DNA from: Vicinamibacterales bacterium
GTDB taxonomy: Bacteria; Acidobacteriota; Vicinamibacteria; Vicinamibacterales; UBA8438
Assembly (NCBI GenBank): GCA_958296065.1
Contig: CATQHX010000081.1
Coordinates: 1 to 64,000, forward strand
DNA: 64,000 nt
Reading direction: 5' to 3'
Shown here: positions 34,279-43,213 of the stretch, in pieces
How the letters are laid out: each line of letters starts with the position of its first letter
Position numbering within the stretch: position 1 is the stretch's first letter
Position numbers and translations under genes: made by a program
Notes under the pieces: generated by a model
Databases searched by the model: none
What the model was told of the DNA's origin: nothing
Seen by the model: only the letters and a program-made list of their open reading frames with translations

Positions 34279-36015
34279 ATGACGACAGTGCCGTTCGGAA
34301 GACAGGTCGCGATCGCGGTGGCCGCTGCGCTGGCCACGACGCTGGCAGCGGAAGTGACGTCGGCACAGGAAGTGTCGTATACGCCGGTCACCGACGAGCG
34401 GCTGCGGGAGGGTGACCCGAGCGACTGGCTGATGTACCGCCGGACCTACGACAGCCAGGGCTACAGCCCGCTCGACCAGATCACGAGGGAGAACGTCACG
34501 GACCTCGTGCCGGTGTGGACGATGTCCACCGGCGTGACGTCCGGCCACGAGGCACCGCCGGTCGTCAACGACGGCGTGATGTTCGTGACGACGCCGGAGG
34601 ACCGCGTCATCGCCATCGATGCGCGCACCGGCGAGCAGCTCTGGATCTACAACCGGCAGTTCCCGGAGGACATGGCGCACCCGCACCGCACGAACCGCGG
34701 CGTGGCCCTGTACGGCGACAAGGTCTTCTACACGACGCACGACGCGTTCGTGGTGGCGCTCGACGCGGTGTCGGGCGAGGTGGTCTGGGAGACGGCGGTC
34801 GCCGACTACAGGACCGGGTACTACATGACCATCGCCCCGCTCGTGGCAAACGGCAAGGTGCTGGTCGGGCCCTCGGGGGGCGAGCGCGGCATCCGCGGTT
34901 TCGTGGCGGCATTGGATCCGGATTCCGGCGAGGAGGTGTGGCGCTCGCACACGATTCCGGATCCCGGCGAGCCGGGAAGCGAGACCTGGCCGGGCGAGAC
35001 ATGGCGCACCGGCGGCGCCTCGATCTGGATCACCGGGTCGTACGACCCGGAGCTCAACCTGACCTACTGGGGCACCGGGAACCCGGGCCCGTGGATCGGC
35101 GATCAGCGGCCCGGCGACAACCTCTACACGAACTCGGTCGTCGCGTTCGATGCCGATACGGGCGAGCTGAAGGGCTATCACCAGTACCACCACAACGGCT
35201 CGTGGGACTGGGACGAGGTGTCCGCGCCGATCCTGATCGACGTACCCCGCGAGGGGCGCACGATCCCCACGCTCGTCCACCCGGCCCGCAACGGATACCT
35301 GTGGATGCTGGAGCGGAAGGCGAACTCCATCGACTTCGTCGACGCGCAGCCGTACGTGGACCAGAACGTGTTCACGTCCATCGATCCGGTGACCGGACGT
35401 CCCGAGTACGACCTCGAACGGAAGCCGGGCACGAACAAGCCGGCCACCTTTTGCCCCTCCTTGTGGGGAGGGAAGGACTGGCCGCCGGCTGCCTACAGCC
35501 CGCAGACCGGATACCTCTACATCCCGGCGAACGAGAATCTCTGCTCCACGATGGTCGGGGTGGAGGTGGACTACGTACCCGGCCGCGGCTTCACCGGCGC
35601 GTCGCAGACGGTGTTCGTGGTGGACCAGGCCGACCACATCGGCGAGATCCAGGCCTGGAATCTCGCCACCGGCGAGCAGGTCTGGACGCACGAGTTCGGC
35701 AGTTCCCAAAACTGGGGGCCGATTCTCGCCACCGGCGGCGGGCTGATCTTCGCCGGCGGCACCAACGACCGCTACTTCCGAGCCTTCGACGCCGAGACGG
35801 GCGAGCTGCTGTGGGAGCAGCGCACCAACTCGGGCGTCATCGGCGTACCGTCGTCCTACGAGATCGACGGCGTGCAGTACATCGCGGTGCAGTCCGGCTG
35901 GGGAGTGGACGCGGCAGGCATGCAGCGGGCCGTGAACACGCACTTCGAGGCCGAGAAGCTGGTCCCGCAGGGCGGTGTCATCTGGGTCTTCGCCCTGCCG
36001 GCGGATCGCCGGTGA
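34279..36015 (+). CDS. PQQ-dependent dehydrogenase without the cysteine pair
   Basis: This 578-residue quinoprotein has GGAGG before the ATG and a Sec leader (AIAVAAALATTLAAEVTSAQ). Propeller repeats include AIDARTGEQLWIYN, ALDAVSGEVVWETAV and AFDAETGELLWEQ. GTGNPGP and NGSWDWDEV match the Ca-binding and catalytic regions of the alcohol dehydrogenase family. At the position of the adjacent cysteines (CCGRNNRG in the gene at 8548) it has PHRTNRG, so the disulphide over PQQ is absent. That cysteine pair is not universal, so activity is not excluded. A C-terminal hairpin terminator follows. Confidence 0.85.
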   Translation: MTTVPFGRQVAIAVAAALATTLAAEVTSAQEVSYTPVTDERLREGDPSDWLMYRRTYDSQGYSPLDQITRENVTDLVPVWTMSTGVTSGHEAPPVVNDGVMFVTTPEDRVIAIDARTGEQLWIYNRQFPEDMAHPHRTNRGVALYGDKVFYTTHDAFVVALDAVSGEVVWETAVADYRTGYYMTIAPLVANGKVLVGPSGGERGIRGFVAALDPDSGEEVWRSHTIPDPGEPGSETWPGETWRTGGASIWITGSYDPELNLTYWGTGNPGPWIGDQRPGDNLYTNSVVAFDADTGELKGYHQYHHNGSWDWDEVSAPILIDVPREGRTIPTLVHPARNGYLWMLERKANSIDFVDAQPYVDQNVFTSIDPVTGRPEYDLERKPGTNKPATFCPSLWGGKDWPPAAYSPQTGYLYIPANENLCSTMVGVEVDYVPGRGFTGASQTVFVVDQADHIGEIQAWNLATGEQVWTHEFGSSQNWGPILATGGGLIFAGGTNDRYFRAFDAETGELLWEQRTNSGVIGVPSSYEIDGVQYIAVQSGWGVDAAGMQRAVNTHFEAEKLVPQGGVIWVFALPADRR

Positions 36016-36104
36016 CGCCCGGGAGCGCGTGGCGCAACGCCGCGTAGCACCGACAGCGTCGCGGCGCCCGCGTGGCAAGGCGCGACGCGGGGCCGCAAGC
36101 CATC

Positions 36105-36140
36105 GCCCGAGGCGGTCTCCCTGAGGGGACAGCCTCGGGC
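36105..36140. terminator. Hairpin terminator between convergent genes
   Basis: GCCCGAGGC pairs perfectly with GCCTCGGGC, with a smaller CCC/GGG helix inside the loop. It lies between the end of the PQQ dehydrogenase and the end of the minus-strand membrane protein gene and could serve both, although neither side has a long T-tract. Confidence 0.55.
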
Positions 36141-36151
36141 CTTGCCTTCCG

Positions 36152-36481
36152 TCAGCCCTTTATCCGGTTCGTGATTCTGATGGCGGCAATCGTCGCCACG
36201 CTGGCATACAGGCTGGTCGACACGCCTCCGAGTATGCCGTCCAGATACATGCCGACCGCCGGGATCGCGTTGAGCACGTCCGACCCGGCGGCGGCGCCGA
36301 ACGCCAGAACCACGATGAAGTGCGACGTCACGTCCTCGGCGTCGAGCTTCGCCAGGACGGGGTAGGCGAGGCCCAGAAGGACCAGCAGAATCGTCAGGCC
36401 GTTGCCCGGAACCGCATCGGGCGCCACGGCCAGCACGATGGACGTCAGCAGCGTTAGACCAACGGTTACTCTGGGTGCCAT
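36152..36481 (-). CDS. Small multi-pass membrane protein, paralogue 1
   Basis: This 109-residue protein has about four hydrophobic segments (VGLTLLTSIVLAVAP, LTILLVLLGLAYPVL, HFIVVLAFGAAAGSDVL and SLYASVATIAAIRI). The ATG at 36481 is chosen because AAAGGA lies eight bases upstream. The loop VLNAIPAVGMYLDGILGGVS is almost identical in the neighbour at 36554-36880, so the two are a tandem duplication 72 bp apart. The function is unknown; I do not recognise a named family. Confidence 0.7.
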   Translation of the reverse strand: MAPRVTVGLTLLTSIVLAVAPDAVPGNGLTILLVLLGLAYPVLAKLDAEDVTSHFIVVLAFGAAAGSDVLNAIPAVGMYLDGILGGVSTSLYASVATIAAIRITNRIKG

Positions 36482-36553
36482 TCTCTTCATCCTTTCAGGG
36501 AGTATTGCGACGAACCCCCGGTTCACGGCAGAAGGAGACCCGGCTTCTGTTCT

Positions 36554-36880
36554 TCAGCCCTTGATTCGATTGGCGATCCGCAGCGCCGCGATCATCGCCA
36601 CGCTGGCGTACAGCGCCGTGGACAGGCCGCCGAGTATGCCGTCCAGATACATGCCGACCGCCGGGATCGCGTTGAGCACGTCCGATCCGGCCGAGGCGCC
36701 CACCGCCAGGACAACGACCAGGTAGGCGGTCGCATCCTCCGGGTCAATCGCCACGTAGGCCCAGGCGAGGCCCAGAACGACCAGCAGAATCGTCAGGGCG
36801 TTGCCCGGGATCGCATCGGGCGCCACGGCCAGCACGATTGCCGCCAGCAGGATCAAGCCGATGATGACTCTGGTTGCCAT
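36554..36880 (-). CDS. Small multi-pass membrane protein, paralogue 2
   Basis: This 108-residue protein is a paralogue of the previous gene, with the same VLNAIPAVGMYLDGILGGLS loop and the same C-terminus RIANRIKG. It has a strong GGAGGAG ribosome binding site four bases before ATG 36880. The hydrophobic profile suggests four transmembrane helices. It is first in the pair, so both are probably transcribed together from the 390-bp region upstream. Confidence 0.72.
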   Translation of the reverse strand: MATRVIIGLILLAAIVLAVAPDAIPGNALTILLVVLGLAWAYVAIDPEDATAYLVVVLAVGASAGSDVLNAIPAVGMYLDGILGGLSTALYASVAMIAALRIANRIKG

Positions 36881-37083
36881 TCTCTCCTCCTTGCATGGAG
36901 TCCAGGACAGACCTCGCACCCACGCGTCCGGCGCTTCCCGGCAGGTCCCCCGTTGCGGTCGAGAGGGGCCTGCGCGGGTGCATGCCCGTACGCCTGTGCT
37001 CTGGTTCGATCGCGGCTATTGGCAGGTTGGCGAGGCGACGCGCCCCGGTGCACGGTCGGTGTACCGGTCACCGGAGAGACAGG

Positions 37084-37248
37084 GTGAACGAGACGTTGCA
37101 GCGGCGACATTGCGCGCTCACGTTCCCGATCTGCCACCTGCACGCCCCGTGGGACCTGCAGGCCGAAACCCTACTTGCCGTGGACGAAGGGGAACCAGTG
37201 TTTCGCGTTCCTGCCTACCGGTCAAGGAAAATCGTGATTGCGCGTTGA
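37084..37248 (+). CDS. Short ORF in the 390-bp gap, uncertain
   Basis: A 54-residue frame starts at GTG behind GGAGAG and reads HCALTFPICHLHAPWDLQAE and GEPVFRVPAYRSRKIVIAR. The composition is less biased than typical shadows, but nothing is recognisable. The rest of the 36881-37272 gap (promoter region of the membrane-protein pair) shows nothing else I can name. Confidence 0.25.
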   Translation: MNETLQRRHCALTFPICHLHAPWDLQAETLLAVDEGEPVFRVPAYRSRKIVIAR

Positions 37249-37272
37249 GGATCGCCGGGTGGCGCGGGAAGC

Positions 37273-38385
37273 TCAATACTCGCGAAACATGCGCCGGATC
37301 TCGTCCATTTCGCGCGTCCGGGTGAGCGCCAGCATCAGCAGAATGCGCGCTTTCTGCGGGTTGAGCGTGTCACCCGCAATCATCACCGGCTCGCCGTCCG
37401 CCGCGCGCGGCAGGACACGGCCGCTCCCGACCCGGTTCGATCGCACGATGACCGGCCTGGCGTCGGCCGGCAGCTCGGCCACCCGCTCCAACGCCTCGCG
37501 CTCCCGGCGCGACATGCCGCCGGCGCCGGTGCCGGCCAGCACGATGCCGTCGACACCGTCCTCGATCAGCGCCCGAATCATCACCGGGTTCGCCTCGACG
37601 TAGGAGTAGACGATGTCCACGCGAGGAAACTCCGTCACTCCCGCCAGGTGGAACTCGGAGGCGGCGGTATGGCGTCTGACCGGCGCCCGGTAGAAGGCGA
37701 CGCGGTCGCCGTCGACGTACCCGAGCAACCCGAGATCGCGGGAGCCGAACGTCTCCAGCCGGTACGTGCTGGTCTTGGTGACGTCGCGGGCGGCGTTGAT
37801 CTGGTCGTTCAGGACGACCAGCACTCCCTTGCCGCGCGCCTCCGGCGACGCCGCTGTGCGGACCGCGTTCAGCAGGTTCAGCGGACCATCGGCGCTGATG
37901 GCGGTCGCCGGCCGCTGGGCTCCCACCAGCACCACCGGCCGATCGTGGCGGACGGTCAGGTTGAGGAAATACGCCGTCTCTTCCAGCGTGTTGGTGCCGT
38001 GGGTGATCACCACGCCCGCGGTATCCGGCTCGTTGCTGAAGATCTCGTCGATGCGGCGGGCGAGCGAGCGCCAGTCGTCGAAGGTGATGTTGGGGCTGCC
38101 GACGTTGGCGACCTGCTCGACCCGGATGGTCGCATGACGCGCCAGGTCCGGCACCGCGGCGACGAGCTCTTCGCCCGAAAACGTGCCGGCCCGGTACTCG
38201 GTCAGGCTGGTAGGCGAGACGCCCCCGCCCGAGATGGTGCCGCCGGTCGCCAGCACCCAGACCACCGGCGGAGCGCCGGGCGCTTCCTGGGCGGTCGCTC
38301 CGACGCCCAGGAAGCCGCAAAGTGCGATGGAGGCTGCCAGCCCGACGAAACGCACGGCCCACGGACGGGAGTTGTTTGAGCTCAT
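37273..38385 (-). CDS. Periplasmic type II L-asparaginase
   Basis: This 370-residue enzyme hydrolyses asparagine to aspartate and ammonia. ATG 38385 gives a Sec leader (VRFVGLAASIALCGFLGVGATAQ). The first catalytic threonine is Thr50 in VLATGGTISGG. The second active-site segment VVITHGTNTLEETAYFL carries the Thr-Asp/Glu-Lys-type relay. GAQRPATAISADGPLNLLNA and DGIVLAGTGAGGMSRREREA also fit the family. It is divergent from the padR gene, with 93 bp between starts; the PadR inverted repeat lies in that gap and could affect both promoters. Confidence 0.88.
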   Translation of the reverse strand: MSSNNSRPWAVRFVGLAASIALCGFLGVGATAQEAPGAPPVVWVLATGGTISGGGVSPTSLTEYRAGTFSGEELVAAVPDLARHATIRVEQVANVGSPNITFDDWRSLARRIDEIFSNEPDTAGVVITHGTNTLEETAYFLNLTVRHDRPVVLVGAQRPATAISADGPLNLLNAVRTAASPEARGKGVLVVLNDQINAARDVTKTSTYRLETFGSRDLGLLGYVDGDRVAFYRAPVRRHTAASEFHLAGVTEFPRVDIVYSYVEANPVMIRALIEDGVDGIVLAGTGAGGMSRREREALERVAELPADARPVIVRSNRVGSGRVLPRAADGEPVMIAGDTLNPQKARILLMLALTRTREMDEIRRMFREY

Positions 38386-38444
38386 GGCGGCATCCTGATG
38401 GCCCGCGGTCGTCAATGCAAGCACATCCGGCACGTCCTCCTTGT

Positions 38445-38481
38445 CATCTAGAGGAGCCATGAGCTATTGTTCCTCTAGATG
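38445..38481. promoter_or_regulatory. Inverted repeat overlapping the padR start, likely PadR operator
   Basis: CATCTAGAGGA (38445-38455) and its exact complement TCCTCTAGATG (38471-38481) are separated by 15 bp. The right arm contains the ATG of padR. Two 11-bp arms with a 26-bp centre spacing suit a dimeric winged-helix repressor, so autoregulation of the padR-permease unit is likely. It also sits 60 bp upstream of the divergent asparaginase start. Confidence 0.7.
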
Positions 38482-38808
38482 GCTAGACGACTGGAAGACC
38501 TTCGAGGCTCGCTCGACCTGGTGATCCTGAAGACGCTCTCGCTCGCGCCGATGCACGGCTGGGGCATCGGCCAACGGATCCGGCAGATGTCCTCGGGAGT
38601 GCTGGACATCAACCAGGGGTCCCTGTATCCGGCCCTCCAGCGCCTGGAGAAGCAGGGACTGATCGGCAGCGACTGGGGCACGACCGGCAACAACCGGCGG
38701 GCGCGCTACTACCGGCTGACCCCGTCGGGCCGGCGGGCGCTCGGCGAGGAAATCGACAGTTGGCAGCGCTTCGCCGAGGGGCTCGGCGCGGTGTTGCGGA
38801 GCACGTGA
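38479..38808 (+). CDS. PadR-family transcriptional regulator
   Basis: This 109-residue winged-helix repressor shows LILKTLSLAPMHGWGIGQRI, INQGSLYPALQRLEKQGLI and RARYYRLTPSGRRALGEE, the PadR recognition helix and wing. The C-terminal dimerisation helix is short. The start codon lies within an inverted repeat. Its TGA overlaps the ATG of the permease gene, the standard arrangement for acidobacterial ADOP loci, so it probably controls that transporter in response to a small molecule. Confidence 0.88.
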   Translation: MARRLEDLRGSLDLVILKTLSLAPMHGWGIGQRIRQMSSGVLDINQGSLYPALQRLEKQGLIGSDWGTTGNNRRARYYRLTPSGRRALGEEIDSWQRFAEGLGAVLRST

Positions 38809-41495
38809 TGCGGTGGGTGGACGCCGCCCGCGCCCGTCTCCGCCTTCTGCTGTTCCGCGAAGAGGTCGAGCAGCGGATGGACGAAGAGTTCCGCTTCCAT
38901 CTCGACATGGAAACGGAGCGCCTGGTGCGCGAGGCGGGAGTCGACCGGCGGGAAGCGCGTCGACGGGCGCGCGCCGCGTTCGGCGGCGTCGAAGCGCACA
39001 AGGACGCGGTGCGTGACGGCCGCGGCGGCTGGGTCTGGCTGTCGGGACTCCGGCGCGACGTCCGCGACGGCCTTCGGTCCCTGGCCAGGCGCCCGGCGTT
39101 CACGACGGTTGCCGTTCTCTCGCTGGCGCTCGGCATCGGGGCCAACACGGCCATCTTCAGCCTCGTCAACGCGGTGATCCTTCGCGGTTCGCCGGTCGAG
39201 CGGCCGGAAGAGGTGGTCAACCTCTACCTGCACCAGGCGTCGTTCGAGTTCGGCACGTTGTCCTACCCCGATTTCGAGGATGTCCGCGACGGCACCGCCG
39301 AGGTGTTCAGCGACATCGCGGCCTCCCACTTCGTGCCGTTGACGATCGACCGCGGGGAGGGTCGAGGCGTCGGCCTGGCGCCCGCCGAGGCGGTCACCGG
39401 CAGCTACTTTCCGATGCTGGGAATCGAGGCGGCGGTCGGACGCACCCTGCTGCCGAGCGACGACGTCGCGCGCGGCGGGCATCCGGTCGTGATGCTCGAC
39501 CATCGATACTGGCGGAGCGCGTTTGCCGGCGACCCGGACGTCGTCGGCCGCGAGATGCGCGTCGGCGGCCGCGCGTACACGGTGATCGGAGTGGGGCCAC
39601 CCGACTTCGCGGGCACCGTCCGCGGCCTTGCGCCGACGTTCTACGTCCCGTTCATGATGGCCGAGGAGCTGAACGGATTCCCTCTGTTCGACGTTCGGGG
39701 CCACACCGCGCTCTTCGTCAAGGCGCGTCTCCGGCCGGGCGTCACCCTGCCCCAGGCCGAGGCGTCCGTCGGGGCGGTAGCCGCGCAGCTCACCCGGGAC
39801 CGCATTGCGAACTGGGATCCGGCCGGGCAGTTCGCGCTCCTGCCGCTCACCGACGTGCTGCTCTTCCCGCCGATGGACGTCTTCATCCGGGCGGCGGCAT
39901 GGCTGTTGATGGTGGTCGTCGGGCTGGTGCTGTTGCTGGCGTGCACCAACCTCGCCAGCTTCCTGCTCGCGCGCGCCCTCGACCGGTGCAAGGAGGTCGC
40001 GGTGCACTTGGCGCTGGGCGCGTCGCGCGGGTCGCTCGTGCGGCGTCTGCTGACCGAGACGACGCTGCTGAGCCTGCTGGCCGGGGGCGCCGGCGTCGGG
40101 CTGGCGGTCTGGCTGCTCCACCTGCTGGCGACCGCGGACCTCCCGCTGCCGACGCCGGTCACGCTCGATCTGGGTCTCGACGGGAACGTCCTCGGGTTCA
40201 CGTTCGGCGTCTCGGTGGCGGCCGGCGCCCTGCTCGGTCTGGTGCCGGCGCTGCAGAGCACCCGGCCGGACGTGGCCGGCGCCCTCAGAAGCGAGAATGC
40301 CGGGGGCGGCCAACCCGGTCAGCTCCGGTGGCGCAACGCCCTGGTCGTCACGCAACTGACGATCTCGCTGGTATTGCTGGTCGGCGCCGGCCTGTTCCTC
40401 CGCAGCTTTCAGCGGGTGCAGTCGGTCGACCCGGGCTTCGGCCGCGAGCCGACCGCGCTGATGACCTTCCTGACGCCGGCCACCCGGTTCACGCCCGACG
40501 AGGCGCGCGTCCACACGCGGCGCCTCCTGGATCGCTTCCGGACGCTCCCCGGCGTCGAAGCGGTCGGCGCCATCAGCAACCTGCACCTGAACCCGCTCAG
40601 CCAGAGCTCGAGCGACTTCAACGTCGACGGGTTCGAGCCGCCGACCGACCACGGCGCCTTTATCGCGGATCGGGTCGAGGTCGAGCCGGGATTCTTCGCG
40701 GCGGCCGGCATCGGGATCGTCCGCGGGCGCAACTTCAACGACGCGGACCGGCCGGATACCCGGCCGGTGGTCATCGTGAGCGAAGCCATGGCCCGGCGCT
40801 TCTGGACGGACGGCGACGCGGTCGGCCGGCTCGTCCGGCGGCGCGACGAGGATTCCCCGTGGCTCGTCGTCGGCGTGGCGAGCGACGCGAAGGTGAGGCA
40901 GCTCGGCGAGTCTCCCCGCGACATGATCTATCTCCCGTACTCGCAACGGTTCACGCCGTCGCTGACGGTTGTGGCGAGGACGTCCCTCGACCCGGAGCGG
41001 ACCGCGCTCGCACTCCTGGCCGCCGGTCGCGAGCTGGATCCCGACCTGCGGGTTCTCGAGACGAAGACGATGGACCGCCACCTGGCGCTGATGCGGTTGC
41101 CCCAGCAGCTCTCCGCCTTCGTCCTGTCGGCGTTCGGGGTGCTGGCGCTGGCGCTCGCCGCGGTCGGCCTCTACGGGGTGGTCGGCTACGGCGTCGCCCG
41201 GCGGACGCGCGAGATCGGCATCCGCAAGGCGCTCGGCGCCGACGGCCCCCGCGTCGTGCGGCTGCTCGTCGCGGGCGGCCTCAAGCTGGTGCTCATCGGC
41301 GGCGCGCTCGGGCTGGCGCTCGCCCTCGTCGCGACCCGCCTGCTGGGCGGGCTGCTGTTCGAGGTCGACGCGCTCGACCCGCTGACTTTCGTCGGGGTGC
41401 CGCTGGTCCTCGGCGCCGCAGCGCTGCTCGCAGCCTGGCTGCCGGCCCGCCGCGCCAGCCGGGTCAGTCCCGTCGTGGCGCTTCGGACCGACTGA
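38808..41495 (+). CDS. ADOP-family ABC transporter permease (MacB/FtsX-like)
   Basis: This 895-residue permease starts in a TGATG overlap with padR. Residues about 1-85 form the ADOP N-terminal helical region (EEVEQRMDEEFRFHLDMETE). The first FtsX/MacB unit begins with VAVLSLALGIGANTAIFSLV, has a large periplasmic domain (about 125-360), then helices near 360-420 and 440-490. A second unit repeats the plan, starting LVVTQLTISLVLLVGAGLFL, and ends with three helices (LSAFVLSAFGVLALALAAVG and following). No ATP-binding domain is present, as expected for these orphan permeases. The exported substrate is unknown. Confidence 0.88.
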   Translation: MRWVDAARARLRLLLFREEVEQRMDEEFRFHLDMETERLVREAGVDRREARRRARAAFGGVEAHKDAVRDGRGGWVWLSGLRRDVRDGLRSLARRPAFTTVAVLSLALGIGANTAIFSLVNAVILRGSPVERPEEVVNLYLHQASFEFGTLSYPDFEDVRDGTAEVFSDIAASHFVPLTIDRGEGRGVGLAPAEAVTGSYFPMLGIEAAVGRTLLPSDDVARGGHPVVMLDHRYWRSAFAGDPDVVGREMRVGGRAYTVIGVGPPDFAGTVRGLAPTFYVPFMMAEELNGFPLFDVRGHTALFVKARLRPGVTLPQAEASVGAVAAQLTRDRIANWDPAGQFALLPLTDVLLFPPMDVFIRAAAWLLMVVVGLVLLLACTNLASFLLARALDRCKEVAVHLALGASRGSLVRRLLTETTLLSLLAGGAGVGLAVWLLHLLATADLPLPTPVTLDLGLDGNVLGFTFGVSVAAGALLGLVPALQSTRPDVAGALRSENAGGGQPGQLRWRNALVVTQLTISLVLLVGAGLFLRSFQRVQSVDPGFGREPTALMTFLTPATRFTPDEARVHTRRLLDRFRTLPGVEAVGAISNLHLNPLSQSSSDFNVDGFEPPTDHGAFIADRVEVEPGFFAAAGIGIVRGRNFNDADRPDTRPVVIVSEAMARRFWTDGDAVGRLVRRRDEDSPWLVVGVASDAKVRQLGESPRDMIYLPYSQRFTPSLTVVARTSLDPERTALALLAAGRELDPDLRVLETKTMDRHLALMRLPQQLSAFVLSAFGVLALALAAVGLYGVVGYGVARRTREIGIRKALGADGPRVVRLLVAGGLKLVLIGGALGLALALVATRLLGGLLFEVDALDPLTFVGVPLVLGAAALLAAWLPARRASRVSPVVALRTD

Positions 41496-41549
41496 GTGCC
41501 GGCCGGTCGTGCGACAACCGATCCCGGGTCTAGACACACGGAGATACCC

Positions 41550-42392
41550 ATGCAGCACAGTTGCAAGCCGGTTTTTCGCTTTCTCGCGGTCCCGCTACTC
41601 GCAGGCATCGCGGTCCTCGGCGTCGCCGGCAGCCAGCTCGCCCCGCCGGACTCCGTGGACCCCACGCTGGGCCAGATCATCGAGCGGGCCATCGAGCGCG
41701 CGGCCTGGGCCGAGGAGGAGGGCTTCGAGACGCGCTACCGGCGCGCGATGACCCGGAGGGTCCAGCGGTTCGACGGGGACGGCGAGGTTGCCGACGACGA
41801 GACGCTGCTCTACCAGGTGGAACCTTACCGGGGCGCCCTGTTCAGCCGGCTGACGGCCAGGGACGGCGAACCGATCGACGCGCGCGGCCGGCGCGAGCAG
41901 GAGCGACGCTGGGAGGAATTCCAGGCCGAGATCGACGACCCGGGGAAGCGGGCGGAGCGCGAGCGGGAAGCGGAGGAGAACGAGATCCAGTTCGACGAAG
42001 AGCTGGTCGACCGGTTCACGGCCAGGCTGGACGGGGTGCGGGATCTGCGGGGCCGCCCCAGCTACGTCATCGCGTTCGAGCCCCGACCGGGGAAGCTCCC
42101 GGTGCGCAGGCGGATGGACCACGCCCTGAACAGGTCGCGGGGCGAGGCCTGGATCGACACCCAGACCTACGAGATCGCCCGGGTCAGCTTCCAGTTGATG
42201 GAACGCGTGCGCCTCTGGTGGGGCATCATCGGCTCCATCTCCGACGCCACCGGGCGCCTCGAACGCCGGCCCGTCGCCGGCGACGTCTGGCTGGACACCG
42301 AATTCGAGGTGTACTTCCACGTGCGGGTGCTGTTCCGGACCATCCGGCGGAACACCACGACGCAGTGGAGCGAGTTCGAGCGCGCGGACTGA
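41550..42392 (+). CDS. Secreted hypothetical protein downstream of the permease
   Basis: This 280-residue protein has a Sec leader (FLAVPLLAGIAVLGVAGSQ) and GGAG before the ATG. A charged region (RREQERRWEEFQAEIDDPGK) is followed by beta-rich segments: GRPSYVIAFEPRPGKLPVRR, GEAWIDTQTYEIARVSFQLM and GDVWLDTEFEVYFHVRVLF. These resemble the outer-membrane lipoprotein-sorting (LolA/LolB-like) curved sheet, but weakly. It follows the ADOP permease by 54 bp on the same strand and may act with it. No function is proved. Confidence 0.65.
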   Translation: MQHSCKPVFRFLAVPLLAGIAVLGVAGSQLAPPDSVDPTLGQIIERAIERAAWAEEEGFETRYRRAMTRRVQRFDGDGEVADDETLLYQVEPYRGALFSRLTARDGEPIDARGRREQERRWEEFQAEIDDPGKRAEREREAEENEIQFDEELVDRFTARLDGVRDLRGRPSYVIAFEPRPGKLPVRRRMDHALNRSRGEAWIDTQTYEIARVSFQLMERVRLWWGIIGSISDATGRLERRPVAGDVWLDTEFEVYFHVRVLFRTIRRNTTTQWSEFERAD

Positions 42393-42571
42393 CGCCGACG
42401 CCGAATCAACTGTTCACGACGACCGGGTCCGGGCGAGCCGGGAGACAAGACATGGGCGGCCGGTTTCAGCGTCGAGGGCGAACACGTAGTCGTCGGCGCT
42501 CGCAGGCCCGTCGGCGACGTGATTGTCTATGATGGTGCGTGACCCGGCCGGCAGTCGATGAGGGGCGCACC

Positions 42572-43156
42572 ATGGCCGTAGCAGTAGAGCGGGAACGCGT
42601 CGCGGATGTCCACCCGTACCGTTTCAACGTCGACGAGTTCCTCCGGATGGGCGAAGCCGGAATCTTCACCGAGGACGACCGGGTGGAGCTGATCGATGGA
42701 GAGATCCTGGAAATGACTCCCATCGGCCCGCTGCACGCGTGGATCGTGGATCGCCTCAACGAGCTGATCATGGGGCGTCTGGCCGGCAAGGTGCACGTAC
42801 GCATTCAGAATCCGGTTCGCCTGGGTAGCCATACCGAGCCGCAACCCGACCTGGTGGTTGCGCGCAGGAGCGACGCCTACGCCAATCGCCATCCCGAGCC
42901 GGGCGACGTCCTTCTCGTCATCGAGGTGGCCGACTCGTCCCTGCGCTACGACCGGTTGGAGAAGCTGCCTCGATACGGCAGGGCCGGCATCCCCGAGACG
43001 TGGCTGGTGGACGTCGAGGCGCGCACCGTCACCGTCTGCACGGGACCCGGCGCCGACGGCTACGCGCGGCAGCAGGTGCGGGAGCGCGGCGACAGGTTGG
43101 CCGCGACCAGCGTGCCGGAGCTCGGATTCCCGGTCGACGACGTCTTCGGCAAGTGA
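42572..43156 (+). CDS. Uma2-family (DUF820) putative restriction endonuclease
   Basis: This 194-residue protein has the Uma2 PD-(D/E)xK fold: FLRMGEAGIFTEDDRVELID, GEILEMTPIGPLHAWIVDRL, then QPDLVVARRSD, LLVIEVADSSLRYDR and KLPRYGRAGIPETWLVDVEA. The Asp in QPDLVV and the Glu in VIEV match the nuclease core. Members are abundant in mobile-element-rich genomes; their biological role is not settled. ATG at 42572 is preferred to GTG at 42539 because of AGGGG upstream. A deleted paralogue is at 6860-7150. Confidence 0.82.
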   Translation: MAVAVERERVADVHPYRFNVDEFLRMGEAGIFTEDDRVELIDGEILEMTPIGPLHAWIVDRLNELIMGRLAGKVHVRIQNPVRLGSHTEPQPDLVVARRSDAYANRHPEPGDVLLVIEVADSSLRYDRLEKLPRYGRAGIPETWLVDVEARTVTVCTGPGADGYARQQVRERGDRLAATSVPELGFPVDDVFGK

Positions 43157-43213
43157 ACGGCGACAGCGCCCGGGAACGTCATCACAAACAGCGACGGCAA
43201 GGAGACTCGACAC

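Noticed and set aside
38709-41558. A 949-codon minus-strand frame opposite the ADOP permease
   Set aside because: Composition (Arg, Gln, His, Pro rich) is typical of antisense high-GC reading; the plus-strand permease explains the region fully.
42425-42500. A short minus-strand piece reading DDYVFALDAETGRP, like a PQQ-propeller repeat
   Set aside because: The repeat motif is short and common; about 15 codons are not enough to claim a gene relic.
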